The translations under genes and the position numbers were made by a program. Below, piece by piece: positions 21,904-31,284 of a DNA stretch of 64,000 nucleotides. This stretch comes from Silanimonas sp. (GTDB lineage: Bacteria > Pseudomonadota > Gammaproteobacteria > Xanthomonadales > Xanthomonadaceae). The first letter of the stretch is position 1. The number at the start of each line of letters is the position of its first letter. A model generated the notes under the pieces. It ran no database searches. It was not told the origin of the DNA and was given only the letters and a program-made list of their open reading frames with translations. The DNA is taken from NCBI RefSeq assembly GCF_027530345.1, contig NZ_JAPZQK010000003.1, positions 1 through 64,000 on the forward strand, read 5' to 3'.

Positions 21904-22845
21904 TCAGCCTGCAGCGTTGGCCCGCAAGGCGTCGCGGCCGAGCTCGAAAGCGCCGCGCAATCCGGAGGCCGTGCCCAGCGCCGGCGGCACGATGAAGTCA
22001 TCGAGCCGGTCGCGCCCGTGTGCGTCGTGCGACAGCATCGGGCTGTCGATGTAGCCACCCAACCAGTGTCGCGTGCGCGCGCGAAGCCGCGGGAACAACG
22101 CCTGCTGCGCCATGACGCCGCCGCCGAACACCATGCGCTCCGGCGCGGCGAGAAGGATGACCTGGGCCGCGAGTTGGCCGAGGTAGTCGGCCTGCAGGTC
22201 GAAGGCGCGGTGGTCGGGCGGCAGTGCATCGAGCGCAGCCCCCCAGCGCGCTTCGATCGCCGGGCCGCTGGCCAGGCCTTCGACGCAGTCGCCGTGGAAC
22301 GGGCAGGCGCCGGGGAACGGATCGTCCGCGGCGCGACGTGGCCACAGGTGGCCTGCCTCGGGATGCAGCAGCCCGTGCACCGGCCGGCCGTCGAGCACGA
22401 GGCCGACGCCGATGCCGGTGCCGACGGTGACGTAGGCCACCGAGGCCAGGCCGCGACCGGCGCCGTGGCGCTGCTCGGCGAGCGCCGCGGCATTCACGTC
22501 GGTGTCGATGGCGAAGGGCGCGGCGCGAAGATTGGCGGGCAACATCGCTCGCAAGTCGGTGCCGCTCCAGCCGGCCTTCGGCGTACGGCGAAGGTGGGCG
22601 AAGTCGGCGGCGCCCGGATCGAGCGTGAGCGGGCCGAAACTGGCGACGCCGCTCGCCTGCGCGGCGCCATGGCGCCCTTGCGCGGCTTCGAGGAAATCGC
22701 GGACTTCGGCGAGGGTGGCCTGCGGATCGCGGGTGGCGATGCGCGCCTGCTCCAGCGGTGTGCCGTCGGCATCGCAGAGTGCGGCGATCATCTTCGTGCC
22801 GCCGGCTTCGACGGCGGCGATGCGAACCGTTCCGCCCGCGCTCAT
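21904..22845 (-). CDS. ROK-family fructokinase
   Basis: A 313-residue sugar kinase. The ATP phosphate loop reads AAVEAGGTKMIAAL, the catalytic region VAYVTVGTGIGVGLVLDG, and the ROK zinc site is HPEAGH ... CPFHGDCVEGLASGPAIEARWG. The last block, with GPAI, is typical of bacterial fructokinases. It phosphorylates fructose to fructose-6-phosphate in the cytoplasm, the expected fate of fructose released by the neighbouring sucrose enzyme. ATG 22845 overlaps the stop of that gene by 4 bp. An upstream Met at 22857 is possible but less likely. Confidence 0.9.
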   Translation of the reverse strand: MSAGGTVRIAAVEAGGTKMIAALCDADGTPLEQARIATRDPQATLAEVRDFLEAAQGRHGAAQASGVASFGPLTLDPGAADFAHLRRTPKAGWSGTDLRAMLPANLRAAPFAIDTDVNAAALAEQRHGAGRGLASVAYVTVGTGIGVGLVLDGRPVHGLLHPEAGHLWPRRAADDPFPGACPFHGDCVEGLASGPAIEARWGAALDALPPDHRAFDLQADYLGQLAAQVILLAAPERMVFGGGVMAQQALFPRLRARTRHWLGGYIDSPMLSHDAHGRDRLDDFIVPPALGTASGLRGAFELGRDALRANAAG

Positions 22846-24704
22846 GCGCGCACCCACCAGCCCTGTTCGTAGGGGGCGAGCGCGATGGCACCGGCGGACG
22901 CGCCGTCGTCGGGCGTGGTGTGGGCATCGATCGCGAGTCGCCGCCAGCGGCCCTCCGGCAACGCCACGCTCGCGCCCTCGCGACCGAGGTTGAATGCCGC
23001 GAACAGGCCGGTGCCGCGCGCCACCGTGAGCACGGGGCCGTGCGCGCCCGCATCGACCGCGCGGTCGGCCAGCGCCGGCACCATGGCGCGCGCCTGCCGC
23101 ATGCCGCGCAGTGCGCCGAACACGCGGCCCGCGTCGCTCGTCGGATCATGCCGCTGCGCTGCGGCCGCATCGTCGAAGGCGGGGCGGTGCAGCCAGCGGC
23201 CTTCGTGGCGGCGCTCGGGATCGGCGCGGAAGCTTTCGTCGTTGCCTTGGGCGAGTTCGTCGCCCATGTAGATGAGCGGAATGCCCGGCAACACCATCGC
23301 GATCCCGTAGAGCAGCAGGACGCGTCGCAGCGCCCACTCGCGCTCGGCCTCGTCGTCGTGTGCGTGGGCCCAGTCCAGCCCGGCCAGGGCGCTGGCCATG
23401 CCGTTGCTGCCGTGCGCGTGGCCGCCATCGCTCTGGAAGGCCTCGCCGCGCGCGGTGCTGCCCGGCGCGTCGCCGGCGTAGTGGCGCGAGAGCGCCGCGA
23501 GGTCGAATCCCGGCACGCCGCTGCGGCCGGCCGCCTCGTCATCGAGCACGGGCCACACGATGTCGTCGTGGCAGCGCACGTAGTGCAGCCACGTGGCGTC
23601 GTCCGGCAGCGTCGGCGTGCGCTCCAGCACGTTGGCGACCAGATCGGCGCGGCCCAGCGCCAGCCCCGCCCAGCCCGCGGCCATCAGCGAGCTCTGGTAG
23701 GCGATGTGGCATTCGGGGGCGCTCGCCGTGCCGAAGTAGGGCGGCAGCTCGCGCATCGGCACGATCGCTTCCGCCTTCAACACCACGGAGGGCATTGCGA
23801 GGTCGACGACGGCGCGCAAGGCCTGCAGCAGGCGATGCGCCTCCGGTAGATTCATGCACGGCGTGCCTTCGCGCTTCCACAGGAAGGCGGTGGAATCGAG
23901 GCGGAAGCACTCGACGCCGCGGTTGGCGAGATCCAGCAGGGCCAGCGCCATGGCGCGGAAGACCTCCGGGTTCGCCCAGTTCAGGTCCCACTGGTAGGGG
24001 TAGAACGTGGTCCACACGTGGCCCAGACCGGAGACGACGGTGAAGTTGCCCGGCGCGGTGCGCGGGAACACCTGGCCGAGGTGCGCTTCGTGGCGCGCCA
24101 CGGCGGCGTCATCGGGCAGCACGTGGAAGAACGCGCGGTAGAACGGATCCCCGGCGCGCGCCGCCTTCGCCCACGCGTGGTCGTCCGAGCAGTGGTTGAG
24201 CACGAAGTCGGCGCACAGGTGGATGCCGCGCGGGCGCAAGGTGGCGGCGAGCGCCTCGAGGTCGGCCATCGTGCCGAGGCGCGGTTCGACATCGCCGTAG
24301 TCGCGCACGGCGAAGCCGCCGTCGCTGTCGCCCTCGCGCATGGCGAGGAAGGGCAGCAGGTGCAGGTAGCGCACGCCCAGCGCATCGAGGTGGTCGACGC
24401 GCCGTGCCACCCCGGCCAGCGTGCCGCCGAAGCGGTCGACATAGGTGCAATAGCCGATCGTCGCCGGATCGGTCAGCCACGCCCTCGGTGCGTCGGCATC
24501 GAGGGCGCGGAGCGTGGCGGGGCGAGCCGCCGCGCGTGCCGCGATGTCGTCGACCAGACGCGCGTACCACGCGGGATCGAGCGTGCCGTACACCGAGCCC
24601 AAGGCCGCTTCGAGCCGAGGCCCGAAGCGTGCCCATCGCGCGGCCCAGCCGGGATCCGGCGTGGCCTCGGTGGCGGCGTTGGCGGTGCCCATTCCCATGC
24701 GCAA
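22842..24704 (-). CDS. Amylosucrase / sucrose hydrolase (GH13 subfamily 4)
   Basis: A 620-residue alpha-amylase-type enzyme that splits sucrose, either making alpha-1,4-glucan plus fructose or hydrolysing it. Catalytic residues can be read: nucleophile Asp in GVECFRLDSTAFLWK, acid/base Glu in VVLKAEAIVPM, third Asp in VRCHDDIVWP. ENLP-like CMNLPEAHRLLQA and IPLIYMGDELAQGND are typical of the subfamily. No signal peptide is visible, so it is cytoplasmic, as is Xanthomonas SuxB or sucrose hydrolase. It lies 7 bp after the TonB-receptor stop and overlaps the fructokinase start. The split between polymerase and hydrolase activity cannot be read from sequence alone. Confidence 0.92.
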   Translation of the reverse strand: MRMGMGTANAATEATPDPGWAARWARFGPRLEAALGSVYGTLDPAWYARLVDDIAARAAARPATLRALDADAPRAWLTDPATIGYCTYVDRFGGTLAGVARRVDHLDALGVRYLHLLPFLAMREGDSDGGFAVRDYGDVEPRLGTMADLEALAATLRPRGIHLCADFVLNHCSDDHAWAKAARAGDPFYRAFFHVLPDDAAVARHEAHLGQVFPRTAPGNFTVVSGLGHVWTTFYPYQWDLNWANPEVFRAMALALLDLANRGVECFRLDSTAFLWKREGTPCMNLPEAHRLLQALRAVVDLAMPSVVLKAEAIVPMRELPPYFGTASAPECHIAYQSSLMAAGWAGLALGRADLVANVLERTPTLPDDATWLHYVRCHDDIVWPVLDDEAAGRSGVPGFDLAALSRHYAGDAPGSTARGEAFQSDGGHAHGSNGMASALAGLDWAHAHDDEAEREWALRRVLLLYGIAMVLPGIPLIYMGDELAQGNDESFRADPERRHEGRWLHRPAFDDAAAAQRHDPTSDAGRVFGALRGMRQARAMVPALADRAVDAGAHGPVLTVARGTGLFAAFNLGREGASVALPEGRWRRLAIDAHTTPDDGASAGAIALAPYEQGWWVRA

Positions 24705-24711
24705 CGGCCCG

Positions 24712-27171
24712 TCAGAAGTCGTAACGCAGGGACAGCGCCGTCGAACGCCCCGGGATCGAGCGCGCGCGGATGATGTTCGCCGCGTTGTCGACGATCGCGC
24801 CTTCCTCCGACTCGGTGATGCCGAACTCGTCGAAGACGTTGTTGACGTTCAGCGTCAGCGTCAGCGCGTCGGTCACCCGCCAGTCGGCGAACAGGTTGGT
24901 CTGCACGAAGCCCGGCATCACCAGCGCGTTGTTGTCCTGCGCGTAGCTGTCGGTCGTGCCGATCACGTTGGCGCCGATCGTCCAGCGCTCGAACGCATAG
25001 GCCGGCGTCACCTGGTAGACCCAATCGGCCTGGCGGCGCGGCGTGTTGCCCACGTTCGCCGGGCTGATCTGGTCGCGCGAGATCTCCGCATCGGTCCACG
25101 TGGCGCCACCGTTCACCGAGAACGCGCCCGAGCGCCACGCGCCCTCGATCTCGATGCCCTTGGCGAGGTACGTGCGGTTGAGGAAGCGCTGGTTGGTGGC
25201 CTCGAAGTTCTGCTCCTCGGTCTCCGCGCGGAACGCGGTGAGGTACAGGTCGAGGCCCTCCCAGCGCCACTTCACGCCGGCTTCGACTTGGTCGACGAGG
25301 TCGACGGCGTCTTCCGAGCGCACCGAGCCGTCGGCACGGACCACGCCGAACAGGAGGCGGTCGGCATTGGCGCGGCCGCCGCGGCTGGCGCGGGCGAAGT
25401 AGGCGAGGTCGTCGCTGGCGAGCCAGTTCATGCCGACCGACCACGAGGTGTAGCCCCAGTCGTAGTTCACCGGGGACACTGCGGCATTGTTGACGGTCGA
25501 GACGCTGCGCTCGGTCGGCTCGATGGTGCCGTTGCCGTTGACGTCGAGGTTGGCGACCTGCACCGAGCCCGCGTAGTTGCCCGTCGCTTCGCCGTTGTCG
25601 CGGCGGACGCTGGCGTCCACGCTCAGGCGGTCATTGGACCAGGCCAGCGACAGGTAGGGCGCGTCGATGACGTACTTCGTGTTGTAGCTGCGCGTGCAGC
25701 AGTTGCCCCAGAAGGGCACGCCGTAGGCGTAGAGGCCGTTCGTCGAGAGCCGCTGGCCCGTGGCGCTGATGACGTCGAGCAGGCGCGCGTCGTTGCCGTC
25801 CAGCGCCAGCACGTAGCTGTTCCAGACCCAGTCCATGTCGATGTTCTGCCGCGAACGGTACCAGCCACCGGCGAGGTCGAGCGTGCCACCGGCGCTGTCG
25901 AAGGCCTTCGACAGCTGCAGGTTGTTGGCGTAGTTGCCGAAATCATTGATCTCGGTGTTGAACAGGTGCTCGCGGATCGCGAGGCCCGTGTAGGCCGGGC
26001 TGGTCGCCGCGCTGCCCGCGGTCACGAGGCGCGCGCCGGCGCCACCGATCGAGGCGGCGATGTCGGCGCCGTCATCCACCTCGGCCGGGAACGGCGAGAC
26101 GAAGCGGCCGTCGGTGTCGGCGTAGCGGAAGCGGTTGTCCAGCGTCCAGCCGTTGTCGAAGGCGCGCTGGAACTCGAGGCCGAAAGCCGTCGACTTCGGC
26201 CGCATGCCGTCGGCGATGTCGGTGCGGCGGCGCTGGTTGTTGCCGTCGAGGCCGATGTCGGTGAGGAAGTTCGGGCTGTGCGGCGTGTCGCGGCCCGGGT
26301 CGAAGCCCGGGAAGCCGGAGAAGCGCGGGTTGCGGTTCGTGCCGGTGACGCGCACTGGCATCGGCAGGTAGCCGATGGCGCGGTCGTCGAGCAGCTTCAG
26401 GTGGAAACGCAGGAAGCCGCCATCGTGTTCGCGCGTCAGGTTGGCCTTGATCTGGCCGCCGTCTTCCGCGGTGTAGCCGGGGTCGCGCACGCCGTCGCCG
26501 CGGCGGTAGAAGCCGGCCACGTGGAAGCGCCACTGGTCGTTGATCGGCCCACCGTAGCGGAAGTCGGTGCGGAAGCTGTCGTAGTCGAGGCCGGCGGTGA
26601 GGCCGATCGCGCCGCCCTGCACCTCGCCGGTGTTGCTGACGAAGTTGATGATGCCGCCGGGCGAATTGCTGGCGAAGGTCGAGGCCGAGCCGCCGCGAAG
26701 CGCTTCGATGCGATCCAGGCTCCAGTCGGCGCGCAGGAAGATGTCGGCGTTGCCGAAGGCGATGTCGCCGAACTCCAGCACCGGCATGCCGTCCTCCTGC
26801 AGCTGCAGGAACTTCGCGCCACCGGCCGCGACCGGCAGGCCGCGCACGGCGATGTTGGCGTTGCCTTCGCCGCCGGTGCTCTCGGAGCGCACGCCGGGGA
26901 TGTTGCGGAAGATCTCCGCCGTCGAGCGCGGCGCCGACTGCTCGATCTGTTCGACGCCGATGGTCGAGATCGAGACGCTCGATTCGAGCTTGGTCTGCGC
27001 CGCCGGCGTGCCGGTGACGATGATCGCGTCGAGGCTCTGGGGCGTCGGGGCTTCGTCGTCGGGCCCGGGCGACGCAGCGGGTGCCTGCGCAGCGGCGAAG
27101 GGCGCGGCAAGCAGCAGGGCAATGACGGCCGCGAGCGCGCGGCGATTGGGTTTGCGTGGTGTGTGGTGCAT
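24712..27171 (-). CDS. TonB-dependent outer-membrane receptor (probable sucrose uptake, SuxA-like)
   Basis: An 819-residue outer-membrane barrel. The signal peptide starts at ATG 27171 (MHHTPRKPNRRALAAVIALL) and ends near FAAAQA. The plug domain follows (DAIIVTGTPA, VRGLPVAAGGAKFLQLQEDG, NSPGGIINFVSNTG). The barrel ends in LRYDF with the terminal Phe required for Bam insertion. It heads the minus-strand operon with the sucrose-cleaving enzyme and fructokinase, so sucrose (or a sucrose-containing sugar) is the likely ligand. Codons from 27300 to 27172 are open but look like leader sequence. A LacI-type operator lies at 27244-27257. Confidence 0.92.
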   Translation of the reverse strand: MHHTPRKPNRRALAAVIALLLAAPFAAAQAPAASPGPDDEAPTPQSLDAIIVTGTPAAQTKLESSVSISTIGVEQIEQSAPRSTAEIFRNIPGVRSESTGGEGNANIAVRGLPVAAGGAKFLQLQEDGMPVLEFGDIAFGNADIFLRADWSLDRIEALRGGSASTFASNSPGGIINFVSNTGEVQGGAIGLTAGLDYDSFRTDFRYGGPINDQWRFHVAGFYRRGDGVRDPGYTAEDGGQIKANLTREHDGGFLRFHLKLLDDRAIGYLPMPVRVTGTNRNPRFSGFPGFDPGRDTPHSPNFLTDIGLDGNNQRRRTDIADGMRPKSTAFGLEFQRAFDNGWTLDNRFRYADTDGRFVSPFPAEVDDGADIAASIGGAGARLVTAGSAATSPAYTGLAIREHLFNTEINDFGNYANNLQLSKAFDSAGGTLDLAGGWYRSRQNIDMDWVWNSYVLALDGNDARLLDVISATGQRLSTNGLYAYGVPFWGNCCTRSYNTKYVIDAPYLSLAWSNDRLSVDASVRRDNGEATGNYAGSVQVANLDVNGNGTIEPTERSVSTVNNAAVSPVNYDWGYTSWSVGMNWLASDDLAYFARASRGGRANADRLLFGVVRADGSVRSEDAVDLVDQVEAGVKWRWEGLDLYLTAFRAETEEQNFEATNQRFLNRTYLAKGIEIEGAWRSGAFSVNGGATWTDAEISRDQISPANVGNTPRRQADWVYQVTPAYAFERWTIGANVIGTTDSYAQDNNALVMPGFVQTNLFADWRVTDALTLTLNVNNVFDEFGITESEEGAIVDNAANIIRARSIPGRSTALSLRYDF

Positions 27172-27243
27172 GGCCTCCCCTCCCAGGAACGGCATGATGG
27201 CTTTGCCAGCGGCGGCCGCTGGTTCGTCATGGATACGCCTCGA

Positions 27244-27257
27244 TGCAAACGATTGCA
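27244..27257. promoter_or_regulatory. Candidate LacI-family operator upstream of the TonB receptor
   Basis: TGCAAACGATTGCA is a near-perfect palindrome with a central CG (6 of 7 positions per half), the form favoured by LacI-family repressors. It is 72 bp upstream of the receptor ATG. The repressor gene is at 29081-30109. Confidence 0.65.
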
Positions 27258-27380
27258 AGTGCCCCGCGTGAAGGCGATGTCGCCTCACTTTGGTGTCCAT
27301 ACGGTGCTTATATCTAGGGTGTTTTTCCGTTCCGCGGTTGCGATTCCATTCGTATGCTGTGGTGCAGCACGCGCCATTAG

Positions 27381-27394
27381 CGCAACCGATTGCA
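27381..27394. promoter_or_regulatory. Candidate LacI-family operator upstream of the symporter
   Basis: CGCAACCGATTGCA shares GCAA and CGATTGCA with the site at 27244, 137 bp away, and is 66 bp upstream of the symporter ATG. The pair flanks the divergent promoters of the two transport arms of the locus. Confidence 0.6.
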
Positions 27395-27460
27395 TTTGCG
27401 GTGGGCTGCGGGCATCGTTCGCCGGCGGGGAGGGGCCCGCGCTACCGGTACGATCCGCAC

Positions 27461-29053
27461 ATGGGCAACGTGAACCCGCAGCTGGCCGGCATCGACTACG
27501 CGATCGTCGCGCTCTATTTCCTCGTCGTCATCGGCCTGGGCTTGTTCGTCGCCCGCGGCAAGCAGAGCGCCCAGGACTATTTCCTCGCCTCGCGTTCGAT
27601 GTCCTGGCCGGTGATCGGGTCGGCGCTGCTGGCCTCGAACATCTCGTCGACCACGCTCGTGGGCCTCGCCGGCGCGGCCTTCGCCTCCGGCATCGCGGTC
27701 TACAACTACGAGTGGATGGCCACCGTGGTGCTGGCCTTCTTCTGTGTGTTCTTCCTGCCGTTCCTGCTGCGTTCGCAGGTCTACACGCTTCCCGAGTACC
27801 TCGAACGCCGCTACAGCCGCGCGTCGCGCACCTATTTCTCCGGTCTCACCATCTTCCTCAACATCGTCGTCGACACCGCGGGCGCGCTCTATGGCGGTGC
27901 GCTGATGCTCAGCCTGGTGCTGCCCGACGTGCCGTTGTGGCAGATCGTCGTCGGCCTCGCCCTGTCGGCCGGCGTCTACACGGTTCTGGGTGGGCTGCGC
28001 GCGGTGATCTACACCGAGACGCTGCAGGCGGTCATCCTTGGTGGCGCGGCCATCGTCATCGCCTGGTTCGCCTTCGACAAGGCCGGCGGCTGGGACCACG
28101 TGATGGCCAGCGTCGACCCGGAGAAGCTCTCCCTCGTCCGACCCGCCGACGACCCGCATCTGCCGTGGACCGGCCTGGTCCTCGGCGTGCCCCTGCTCGG
28201 CTTCTACTTCTGGTGCACCAACCAGTTCATGGTGCAGCGCGTTCTTTCGGCCAAGGACGAGAACCACGGCCGCTGGGGCGCGCTGTTCGCCGGCCTGCTG
28301 AAGCTGCCCGTCCTGTGGGTGATGGTGCTCCCGGGCACCTGCGCGATCCTGCTTTACCCCGAGCTGGCCAAGCCCGACCTGGTCTACCCCACGCTCGTCT
28401 TCGACCTGTTGCCGGCGGGCCTGCTCGGCCTCGTCATCGCCGGCTTCTTCGCCGCGATCATGTCGTCCATCGCCAGCACCTTCAATTCGGCGGCCACGCT
28501 GGTGACGATGGACTTCATCCGCGTGTGGCGGCCGCAGATGGACAACGACGCGCTGGTGCGCACGGGTCGGCTCGCCACCGTGGGCTTCATGGTGCTCGCG
28601 GTGCTGTGGGCGCCGCAGATCGCCCGCTTCGAATCGCTGTGGCAGTACCTGCAGGCCGTGCTGGCCTACGCGGTGCCGCCGATCTGCGCGCTGTTCCTGG
28701 TCGGCCTGTTCTGGCGCGGGGCGAACGCCCGAGGCGCCGTGGCCTGCATCGTGGCGGGCGTGGTCGGCGGTGGTGCCCTCTTCTGGACGAACGTCGTCGC
28801 CGCCGAGCCGTTGGGGCTGCATTTCCTGCTGGTCGCCCCGCTGCTGTTCGTGCTGTGCGTGGTGGTGCTGGTGACCGTCTCGTTGCTGTCCCCCGCCCCG
28901 GCGAAGGACGGTGTCGACGCCATGCTCTGGACCCCGGACTTCTTCCGCGCCGAGACGCGGGCGCTGGCCGGCGTGCCGGCCTGGCAGAACTACCGGCTGC
29001 AGGCCGTCGCGCTGCTGGTGCTCACCGCGGCAATCGTCTGGGTGTTCCGCTGA
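27461..29053 (+). CDS. Sodium:solute symporter (SSS family), probable sugar carrier
   Basis: A 530-residue inner-membrane protein with about 13 membrane segments. It starts with GIDYAIVALYFLVVIGLGLFVA and has the SSS landmarks DYFLASRSMSWPVIGSALLASNISSTTLVG (sodium-site region), TVLGGLRAVIYTETLQ and GLVIAGFFAAIMSSIASTFNSAATLVTMDF. This pattern is closest to SGLT-type sugar symporters. ATG 27461 begins at the first conserved helix. It is divergent from the TonB receptor operon and shares its LacI-type operator region, so sucrose or its products are the expected cargo. That substrate assignment is inferred from context. Confidence 0.9.
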   Translation: MGNVNPQLAGIDYAIVALYFLVVIGLGLFVARGKQSAQDYFLASRSMSWPVIGSALLASNISSTTLVGLAGAAFASGIAVYNYEWMATVVLAFFCVFFLPFLLRSQVYTLPEYLERRYSRASRTYFSGLTIFLNIVVDTAGALYGGALMLSLVLPDVPLWQIVVGLALSAGVYTVLGGLRAVIYTETLQAVILGGAAIVIAWFAFDKAGGWDHVMASVDPEKLSLVRPADDPHLPWTGLVLGVPLLGFYFWCTNQFMVQRVLSAKDENHGRWGALFAGLLKLPVLWVMVLPGTCAILLYPELAKPDLVYPTLVFDLLPAGLLGLVIAGFFAAIMSSIASTFNSAATLVTMDFIRVWRPQMDNDALVRTGRLATVGFMVLAVLWAPQIARFESLWQYLQAVLAYAVPPICALFLVGLFWRGANARGAVACIVAGVVGGGALFWTNVVAAEPLGLHFLLVAPLLFVLCVVVLVTVSLLSPAPAKDGVDAMLWTPDFFRAETRALAGVPAWQNYRLQAVALLVLTAAIVWVFR

Positions 29054-29080
29054 CGCCGCGCGGGCGGCGTCCGTCCCGAC

Positions 29081-30109
29081 TCACGCCGATTCGCGGATGA
29101 CCAGCGACGGCGCGATCGGCGCCGGGCGCGGGTCGCCGCCGTTGAGCCGTTCGATCAGCGAGAGCGTGAGCAGTTCGGCACCGCGCTTGAGGTCCTGCCG
29201 CACGGTGGTCAGCGCCGGATGCGTGTACTGCGCCAGCGGCACGTCGTCGTAGCCCACCACCGAGACGTCCTGGGGCACGCGCACGCCGCGGTCGTTGAGG
29301 GCGCGGATGGCGCTGATCGCGATCACGTCGGAGGCCGCGACCACACCGTCCAGCGGCACGTCCTGTGCGAGTAGGCCGCGGAAGGCGCGGTAGGCCTCGT
29401 CCGCGTCGAACGGCGCGCGCAGGTGCCGCCGCGGGTCGTCGTCGATGCCCGCCGTCGCCAGCGCTTCACTGTAGCCGGCGAAGCGGTGCGCCACTTCCGG
29501 CAGCCGCTCGTCGCCGAGGAAGGCGATGCGGCGGCGGCCCTGGCGGATCAGGTGCCGGGTGGCGATCAGCCCGCCGGCGTGGTTGTCCGAGCCGACGCAG
29601 GGGTAGGCCTGCCCGGGCATCTGCGCGCCCCAGGCCACCAGTGGCGCGCCGCGCTCGGCGGCGGCGTTGATCGCCTCGTGCTCGTGGCTTTGGCCGATGA
29701 TCACCAGCCCCTCGGCGATCGACTGCGCCAGCGTCGCGTCGAGCCAGGTGCCGGATTCCTGCACGGCCTTCGAGAGCAGCATGCTGTAGCCGCGGCTGGT
29801 CAGCTCGTCGGCGAGGTAGGTCAGCATCGTCATCATGAACGGGTCGGTGAGGTGCCCGCTGCGATCGTGCTGCAGGGGCACCACGACGGCGATGACGCCG
29901 GAGCGCCCCGCGCGCAGGCTGCGCGCGATCGGGTTGATGCGGTAACCGAGCTCGCTGGCCAGGGCCTTGATCCTCACCCGGGTGGCCTGGGCTACCGTCG
30001 GATGGTCGGCCAGCGCGCGGGAGACCGTCGACTCCGAGACCCCCGCGATCTTCGCGAGGTCGCTCATCTGGAGGGGGCCCTTGGCCTTCGTGGCGGCTTT
30101 CTTCGGCAT
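29081..30109 (-). CDS. LacI-family transcriptional repressor of the sucrose locus
   Basis: A 342-residue regulator. The N-terminal helix-turn-helix reads MSDLAKIAGVSESTVSRALADHPTV with the hinge GYRINPIARSLR, then a periplasmic-binding-protein-like sensor ending in VVGYDDVPLAQYTHPALTTVRQD. This is the standard LacI layout. It is convergent with the symporter and next to the TonB receptor and sucrose enzymes, matching the SuxR role in Xanthomonas. Its likely targets are the palindromes at 27244 and 27381, with sucrose, fructose or a phosphate ester as inducer (inference). Confidence 0.93.
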   Translation of the reverse strand: MPKKAATKAKGPLQMSDLAKIAGVSESTVSRALADHPTVAQATRVRIKALASELGYRINPIARSLRAGRSGVIAVVVPLQHDRSGHLTDPFMMTMLTYLADELTSRGYSMLLSKAVQESGTWLDATLAQSIAEGLVIIGQSHEHEAINAAAERGAPLVAWGAQMPGQAYPCVGSDNHAGGLIATRHLIRQGRRRIAFLGDERLPEVAHRFAGYSEALATAGIDDDPRRHLRAPFDADEAYRAFRGLLAQDVPLDGVVAASDVIAISAIRALNDRGVRVPQDVSVVGYDDVPLAQYTHPALTTVRQDLKRGAELLTLSLIERLNGGDPRPAPIAPSLVIRESA

Positions 30110-30239
30110 GCGTCCTCGTCCTGGTGGCCGCCGGCCCCGGGCGGACGCTCCAGTATGCGCGGGCCCTGCGCCGATGGGCGAGGGGTTATCTCATAAGTGA
30201 ATGAGACTATGGCGATTGCTGCTGCCGGTGGAACGCTGT

Positions 30240-30267
30240 GGAACTTTCCGGGGTCTTAGCACTCGTA
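30240..30267 (+). promoter_or_regulatory. Possible sigma-E-type promoter of rpoH
   Basis: GGAACTT at 30240-30246 matches the sigma-E -35 consensus; 16 bp later TCGTA (30263-30267) is an acceptable -10. The predicted start near 30274 lies inside the CIRCE element. rpoH has a sigma-E promoter in E. coli, so this is plausible but is by eye only. Confidence 0.4.
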
Positions 30268-30282
30268 GCAGGCGAGTGCTAA
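30256..30282. promoter_or_regulatory. CIRCE element (HrcA operator) upstream of rpoH
   Basis: TTAGCACTC at 30256-30264, a 9-bp spacer, and GAGTGCTAA at 30274-30282: an exact match to the CIRCE consensus with the correct spacing. CIRCE is bound by the repressor HrcA. The ATG of rpoH is 32 bp downstream, so HrcA binding would block transcription of rpoH. No chaperonin gene is nearby. Confidence 0.93.
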
Positions 30283-30314
30283 ATTGCCCCCATGACCCCC
30301 CGAGGGACGCAGGA

Positions 30315-31175
<861 letters not shown>

Positions 31176-31202
31176 GCCCGCGGCCACCGGCCGGGCAACC
31201 TA

Positions 31203-31233
31203 ACGACGGCGCCTTCGGGCGCCGTCGTCGTTT
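31203..31233 (+). terminator. Rho-independent terminator of rpoH
   Basis: An 11-bp stem (ACGACGGCGCC at 31203-31213, complement at 31218-31228) with a stable TTCG tetraloop, then CGTTT. It is 28 bp after the rpoH stop. Confidence 0.85.
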
Positions 31234-31284
31234 CGGGCTGCTAGCATCGTGCGGCCTTTCCCCACCCCCACAAGGAACGAACCC

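Noticed and set aside
24514-29100. A 1528-codon plus-strand open frame opposite the TonB receptor and across the symporter
   Set aside because: It is antisense to a complete TonB receptor and out of frame with the symporter; no domain is visible, and the composition is that of a shadow frame.
30189-30206. TCTCAT and ATGAGA inverted repeat upstream of rpoH as an operator
   Set aside because: The arms are only 6 bp with a 6-bp spacer and there is no linked regulator. It is noted but too weak to call.
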